DNA of 64,000 bases, taken from the NCBI GenBank assembly GCA_010094025.1, contig ML991785.1, positions 248,001-312,000 on the forward strand, read 5' to 3'. Of this stretch, positions 59,722-64,000 are shown one piece after another (within the stretch, counting starts at the first letter, position 1; every line of letters starts with the position of its first letter). The translations under genes were made by a program, and so were the position numbers. The stretch is from Viridothelium virens (taxonomy: Eukaryota > Ascomycota > Dothideomycetes > Trypetheliales > Trypetheliaceae). Below the pieces are notes generated by a model. It was not told the DNA's origin and did not search any database. It was given only the letters and a program-made list of their open reading frames with translations.

Positions 59722-59993
59722 TGAGGACGGAGCCTGCGAGAGAGGCCAAGGAGTCGGAGGGCTCCACAGAGGTGAGTATAATGGAAGCCTTGACACATAA
59801 CTCCGCTAACAATCATGTTCATTAGTCTTCGGACTCTGTGGAGGGCACGAGTGAGGCGGAGGGAGGAGGGGGACGACGGGGCCTGCAAGAGAGGCCCAGG
59901 AGTCGGAAGGCTCCACAGAGGTGAGCACGATGGAAGTCTTGACATATGACTCCGCTAACAATCATGTTTCATTAGTCTTCGGACTCTGTGGAG
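59722..59993 (+). repeat. Tandemly duplicated exon-intron-exon cassette
   Basis: Unit 1 (59722-59843) and unit 2 (59871-59993) are about 85-90% identical. Each contains an exon end (...GGCTCCACAGAG), a complete intron (59772-59825, 54 nt; 59921-59975, 55 nt) with GTGAGT/GTGAGC donor, CGCTAAC branch point and ATTAG acceptor, and the next exon start TCTTCGGACTCTGTGGAG. Spliced units read PAREAKESEGSTESSDSVE and a similar copy. Confidence 0.75.
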
Positions 59994-60945
59994 GACATAG
60001 GATTCGAAAGCTCAATGACGAGAACAAGGAGCTCGCGGCGAATCTAAAGAATGCTATGGAAGCAAACCGAGCTCAATCGCGACCATCGAAATCTGGTCCC
60101 CCGTCCCACAAGAAGAAACTACCCTCTGAGGTCGGGAGCATGAGGCGAGGACTCGGAGAGCGAGGACGGGCCAGCCAATCGCAGGGCCGGCTCAAGCCGG
60201 CACCTGCAGGCCGTCCTCGAGAAGTGGAGCCCTGGCGAAGACGGCGGAGCTGCGAAGGGAGGCGGTAGGGGCGCCAAGCAGGAAGATCCGCTGTTCAAGA
60301 AGTTGGCAGCGGATCCCTCCAACAAGGCTGCGACCGAGGGATCCGTCGCCAACTTGTTGAACAGCGTATCCTCTTCCTCGGCGCCCCTGCCGCCTCCCTC
60401 CGCAGCTCTGTTGGAGGGCGACGTGGGCGAAGACGAAGACGAGGGCGACGATGTCGAGAAGGCACCAAGAACGAAGCATGAGGTCGAACCGTCGCGCTCG
60501 GTGCCCCAGAGGGGCCAGAACTTTGGCCAAATCATGGATGAGCCAATCGAGCTTGACAAGGAAGGGCAGCGCGTCCTCAAACTCATTGCCGAGAAGAAAG
60601 CCAATGGCGAAGACGGTGTCGTAGAGGATGAGGCTACACTCAAGAAAGCTCCTGGGCGAGGTTCGAAGTGTCCTCAGAGCCGACGCTCAGATCGTCGTCG
60701 ATTGAGGGTCACCCCTTCTATGGCCAAGCGAATGCCCGGCAAGAAACCTCGGCGCTTACGCAAAAACACTATGATCCCTTTGGTCACCAGGGTGTCCCAC
60801 CGAGTCAATTCGACCACTCTTCACATTCTCAAGCACCTGGACAGCAACGACAGCAAGGGCATAGTCAAGATGGTCATTGGCCATATCTCAGACATTGCCG
60901 CCCTGGTCCACGATACTGGAGCCCCCTCCACCCTTGGGCCTCTCG

Positions 60946-61069
60946 CACAACTTTGGCTGCAAGTTCATGGAAACGTCGGCCAAATCCCGCATCGACGTTG
61001 ACAATGCCTTCTACGACATCGTCAGAGAGATCCGGCGGTACAACCGCGAGATGGCGAACCCCGGGGGAC
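60946..61069 (+). pseudogene. Ras GTPase C-terminal fragment
   Basis: One frame reads [20 protein letters not shown] followed by [20 protein letters not shown], a close match to the region of fungal Ras proteins after the fourth nucleotide-binding motif (ETSAK is the G5 motif). The upstream G1-G4 motifs and the C-terminal CAAX box are absent: the frame continues only to a stop at 61117-61119 without a Cys-containing end. It looks like one captured or left-over exon. A functional Ras is excluded by the missing P-loop, unless this exon belongs to an unseen spliced fusion. Confidence 0.7.
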
Positions 61070-61179
61070 CGGTCAACTATCAAACTGGACCAACAAATCA
61101 AGGCCATCCAGAGCCTTGAGCTCCAAAGCATTCCTGGGGCTCTTACGGGTGTGTGGCCTTAGCGTGAGGCCCCTTGGCG

Positions 61180-61404
61180 ACAATAACCAGCATATCCATT
61201 CTCGAGGACGAGGACAGTCCAAGGCGTCATACATATCTGGTCCTCTCCCTCAACTCGCTTTGCACACTATCCACGCCGGGCGCAAGATAAAGAATAAGAA
61301 GTTCGGGTCTGTTGGAGGATAATACTGGGTTGATGGAGCGAGCCAGATATATCTGTCGCCTCGGTCTGCCCGTGTTCTTGATGGTGGATATACTGACTGT
61401 TGGT
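61180..61404. repeat. Imperfect inverted duplication (two ~75-bp arms)
   Basis: Arm 61180-61254 on the plus strand and arm 61329-61404 on the minus strand are about 65-70% identical. Their translations match: NQHIHSRGRGQSKASYISG (plus) and SQYIHHQEHGQTEATDISG (minus). A spacer of about 75 bp separates them. Confidence 0.6.
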
Positions 61405-61578
61405 GTTGGGCATTATTCTGAATTCCGTCGCGGCATCAACAGTCTTGTTACGTAAGGGTGGTAGGCTTCGACAGAGCTTTGGCATTTCCTTATCCCATTC
61501 AAGTTCTTGTGAGGCCATTCTGTATTTAAGCAAATCTTATAAAAATCATTTTACTCAACCGTCAACGGCCCCGAGCAT

Positions 61579-61682
61579 GGCATTAAAAGGCTCCACCATG
61601 AGTACGGCGTTAAAAGGCTCCGCCCTGAGCATGGCGTTAAAAGGTTCTGCTCTGGGCACGACGTTGAAGGGTACCGGTGCCT
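61579..61682 (+). repeat. 27-bp tandem repeat, about 3.9 units
   Basis: Units start at 61579, 61606, 61633 and 61660 with GGCATTAAAAGGCTC-like sequence. The length is a multiple of three, and the plus frame reads ALKGSTMST, ALKGSALSM, ALKGSALGT, TLKGTG. It lies inside an open frame of 123 codons (61400-61771), whose coding status is unknown. Confidence 0.75.
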
Positions 61683-62331
61683 GCCGTTGTCGTCATGGTA
61701 TCCATATCGCATTTTCCGGTAAGTCTGTAACTTTTTCCATGAAGTTCTTCGCCCATGCGTCTGTCGGATGATGACCACAATTTCGCATGATGTTTCCTGT
61801 AGCCTTGGGCTTGCGGATGACGACAATTCAACGAAAATCGGTAGTAGTCTGAGAGGCAGGCGCAGACGCTGGTCGATGAACTCTTGGCAGTGGTAAGGGT
61901 CAAATGGTAGACAAATGCTAATACTCTGCTGAGACAGATCTCGATCACTCGCTTGCACGAACGGTTTGCGCTGTATACATCGTCGGCTTGCAGGAGACAT
62001 GGCGTTTCGACTTGACTCTTCAGGTACGTCAAGCTTGCATGAAAGCTGTTCAATAACGCTCTTTTTTGAGTTGTACGCCTTCCTGATCGATGATCATATT
62101 CTTTATCGCGCAGACATTTTTGAGAGACCGCGCCCCGACCTGATTGTAATGCCGTCGCCTTTTACCGGTTTTCTTGAACGGGCAACGTCGATCTCTTTAT
62201 GAAAACTTCTCATCGCGAATGTCTGAACAAGCGGGAAAAATCTGTCGTTGCAATGCCACAAATTCCCTGACGTCAGAAATTTGCTAATATCTGGCGAGAC
62301 AGGCATACACACTCATGCTGGACTGCATGTT

Positions 62332-63245
62332 TTGACAGCGAAGGTGAGGCACCCTACTTTTCCTAGCGCAATCATTTAGCAGTATGCATCCGCGTCCGAT
62401 GATGTCGAGGTCGACGTTCCCGGCCTCGAAAAACAAAAAATAGACTGAGAGAACAACTGAGATTAAGCTGAGCGCCATTCTTCGGTAAAGGATACCCTGA
62501 GAGATATTCCGCCATCCTGGTGTGGGCATCCTTGGAGATATCCTGCCGTCTGGTGACTTGGTACATTGACGTCAAAATTGAGAGCTGGTCTGAGGACTAT
62601 TTTCCTCTGTATTATTATGCCGCCCTTAAATGCAACATTTGCTGACCTCGATCAATCACTCCAGGGTACTAGGACTGCATTAAAAAAATTGACAGCGAAG
62701 GTGAGGTACCCTAGTTTTCCTAGCCAATTATTTAGCAATATGCACACGAGTCCGATGATGAAGATTATAACCAACTAAGAAACCGACCGCCGTTTGACGA
62801 CACAATGATTATTTTAACTCTGAGAATTTTTTTCTCCGCATTATGCCGCCCCTGGATGCGACTTTTGCTGACCTCGGTCAATGGGAATAGGTTACCCGAA
62901 ACGATCAGCCAAGGTGAGGTACTCTGGTTTTCCCAGCCTAATCATTTGTGCATTCGTGTCCGATGACGGATGGAAAAATCTCCAGTAGTCCGTAAACTCC
63001 GCGGATACTAGGGGTTCTGCGAAGAACAGTATGGAGATCGAGCGGCATTCTCCGGTAGAGAGCATCCTGAGAGATATCCCTCCACCTTGGTGTGGGCGTG
63101 GGCATCCTTGGAAATGTCTCGCCGTCCGGTGACTTGGTACAATGACGTGAAAATAATGAGCTGCGTCTGAGGACCATTTTTCTCTCTATTATGTCACCGA
63201 GGGATGTAACGCTCGCTGACTTTGCCTCGATCCCTTCAGTTCCTT
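62332..63245 (+). repeat. Three diverged tandem copies of a ~330-bp unit (middle copy shortened)
   Basis: Copies are about 62332-62665, 62688-62890 and 62905-63245. Each begins with an AAGGTGAGG word followed by a CCTAG/CCCAG and ATCATTTAG-like stretch and TCCGATGA, and ends with a start-codon region (ATGCCGCCCTTAAATGCAAC, ATGCCGCCCCTGGATGCGAC, ATGTCACCGAGGGATGTAAC). Copies one and three also share GTGTGGGCATCCTTGG and GGTGACTTGGTACA. Confidence 0.7.
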
Positions 63246-64000
63246 GCAGTGCGACGCAGCATGCTTGGAATGCTCTGTTGTTGCTGATTCGTACGTCGAT
63301 TGGGGAAAGCAGATGGAGTGCTGTAAGTCCACTTTTTGTAAATCTAGGTTTTAGACATGATAGGTTTCTCCACGCTGCCCGGCTACTATGAGGCGTCCGA
63401 TGGCTGAATTATTGCGCAAACAGGTACCAATCGAGTAGCATTGGCCCACGATCATAACATCTCGACATTATTGGGTAAGTCGAGCTTTCCACAAACATCA
63501 GTACAGCAAGCATGTCTCCGAAATCACCGCAAGAATGATGGAAACCAAAGAGCCCTGAACCTTCAAGCACTCAAACCGCATTATAGCTGGTTTGAGTTGC
63601 TGAAGGTTAATGATGTCCTTCGGGAAATATACACTTGATTCTGACTCGCAATCGTTTTGGGACAGCACATTTTCATGCTCTCCCCATATTTTAAGTCCCA
63701 GCTGACGCAGTTCCACGTAGGAGTTCGCCGTACGTAGCCGGAAATAGGGATATTCGCATGTACAAGCTCCAGTACTATGCTTTCCCACAAGGACCGTCCG
63801 AGCCTCATCGACTAGCATTACCGATGCTGCCGATTGGCAAACTTATGAGTATCTGTCGTCATGACAGGAGGCAATCGTCTAAAAGCACTAAGTATGGGAT
63901 CGCCCAAAGCCCCTTTTGAATGCCTTGCGTGTTGGCTAATAGCTGGAACAATGACAATACTCTATTCAAGATGTAGAAATCGTCCCCGCCAGGGCGAGGC
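63246..64000. other. Window end, no supported gene
   Basis: A plus ORF ending at 63638 and a minus ORF at 63498-63818 (106 aa, starting MLVDEARTVLVGKHSTGACT) overlap; the minus one is more protein-like but has no known motif. It may be the continuation of the repeated small-gene unit just upstream. Nothing else was recognised. Confidence 0.35.

Larger units (their letters stand above)
59354..61162 (+). other. Candidate multi-exon gene or pseudogene region around the duplicated cassette
   Basis: Several protein-like frames follow one another: 59354 onward (MDKSGVRQQRQFRDASQ), the duplicated cassette, a coiled-coil-like stretch at about 59998-60110 (RIRKLNDENKELAANLKNAM), an acidic low-complexity frame at 60303-60670, and a Ras C-terminal piece at 60946-61069. 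I could not settle one consistent gene model. The mixture suggests a chimeric or decayed locus of host origin. Confidence 0.35.

Noticed and set aside
61579-61682. Tandem repeat considered as a CRISPR array
   Set aside because: Units abut with no unique spacers, and the genome is fungal.

Overview
The window looks like nuclear DNA of a filamentous ascomycete (Pezizomycotina). Class Dothideomycetes is my guess only. The evidence: protein genes carry short GT-AG introns, mostly 47-130 nt, with CTNAC-like branch points; proteins match fungal families (HET domain, DUF3405, tricalbin, Rck2/Srk1 kinase, Sti1, Pho8-type alkaline phosphatase); several secreted or GPI-anchored Ser/Thr-rich proteins are present. 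Coordinates of spliced genes below were worked out by hand from reading frames and splice sites.

Layout. 1-9 kb is conserved housekeeping: UTP-glucose-1-phosphate uridylyltransferase (minus, C-terminus cut by the window edge), a FolB-domain dihydroneopterin aldolase (minus), the Hsp90 co-chaperone Sti1 (plus) and vacuolar-type alkaline phosphatase (plus). 9.3-20.9 kb is an accessory-looking block: two HET-domain genes flank a GPI-anchored protein, an unknown membrane protein, an APH-fold kinase-like gene, and repeat-rich DNA with weak LTR-element relics. 22-55.7 kb is again mostly conserved: Srk1/Rck2-like kinase, DUF3405 membrane protein, a small four-exon gene of 115 aa that no single ORF reveals, a coiled-coil protein, phenylalanyl-tRNA synthetase alpha, a LURP-one-related protein, a secreted CAP/PR-1 protein, an MDR-family dehydrogenase, adenylosuccinate synthetase (11 exons), a secreted Cys-containing protein and a multi-C2 tricalbin.

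55.7-64 kb is gene-poor and duplicated. It holds candidate small spliced genes of unknown function, a duplicated exon-intron-exon cassette, a Ras C-terminal fragment, 27-bp tandem repeats, an inverted duplication and a roughly 330-bp unit present three times.

The conserved genes serve unrelated core functions (UDP-glucose supply, folate, protein folding, phosphate, purine synthesis, translation, ER-plasma membrane contact sites). The only region that suggests a joint function is the HET-gene block, which could be an allorecognition neighbourhood; that is inference.
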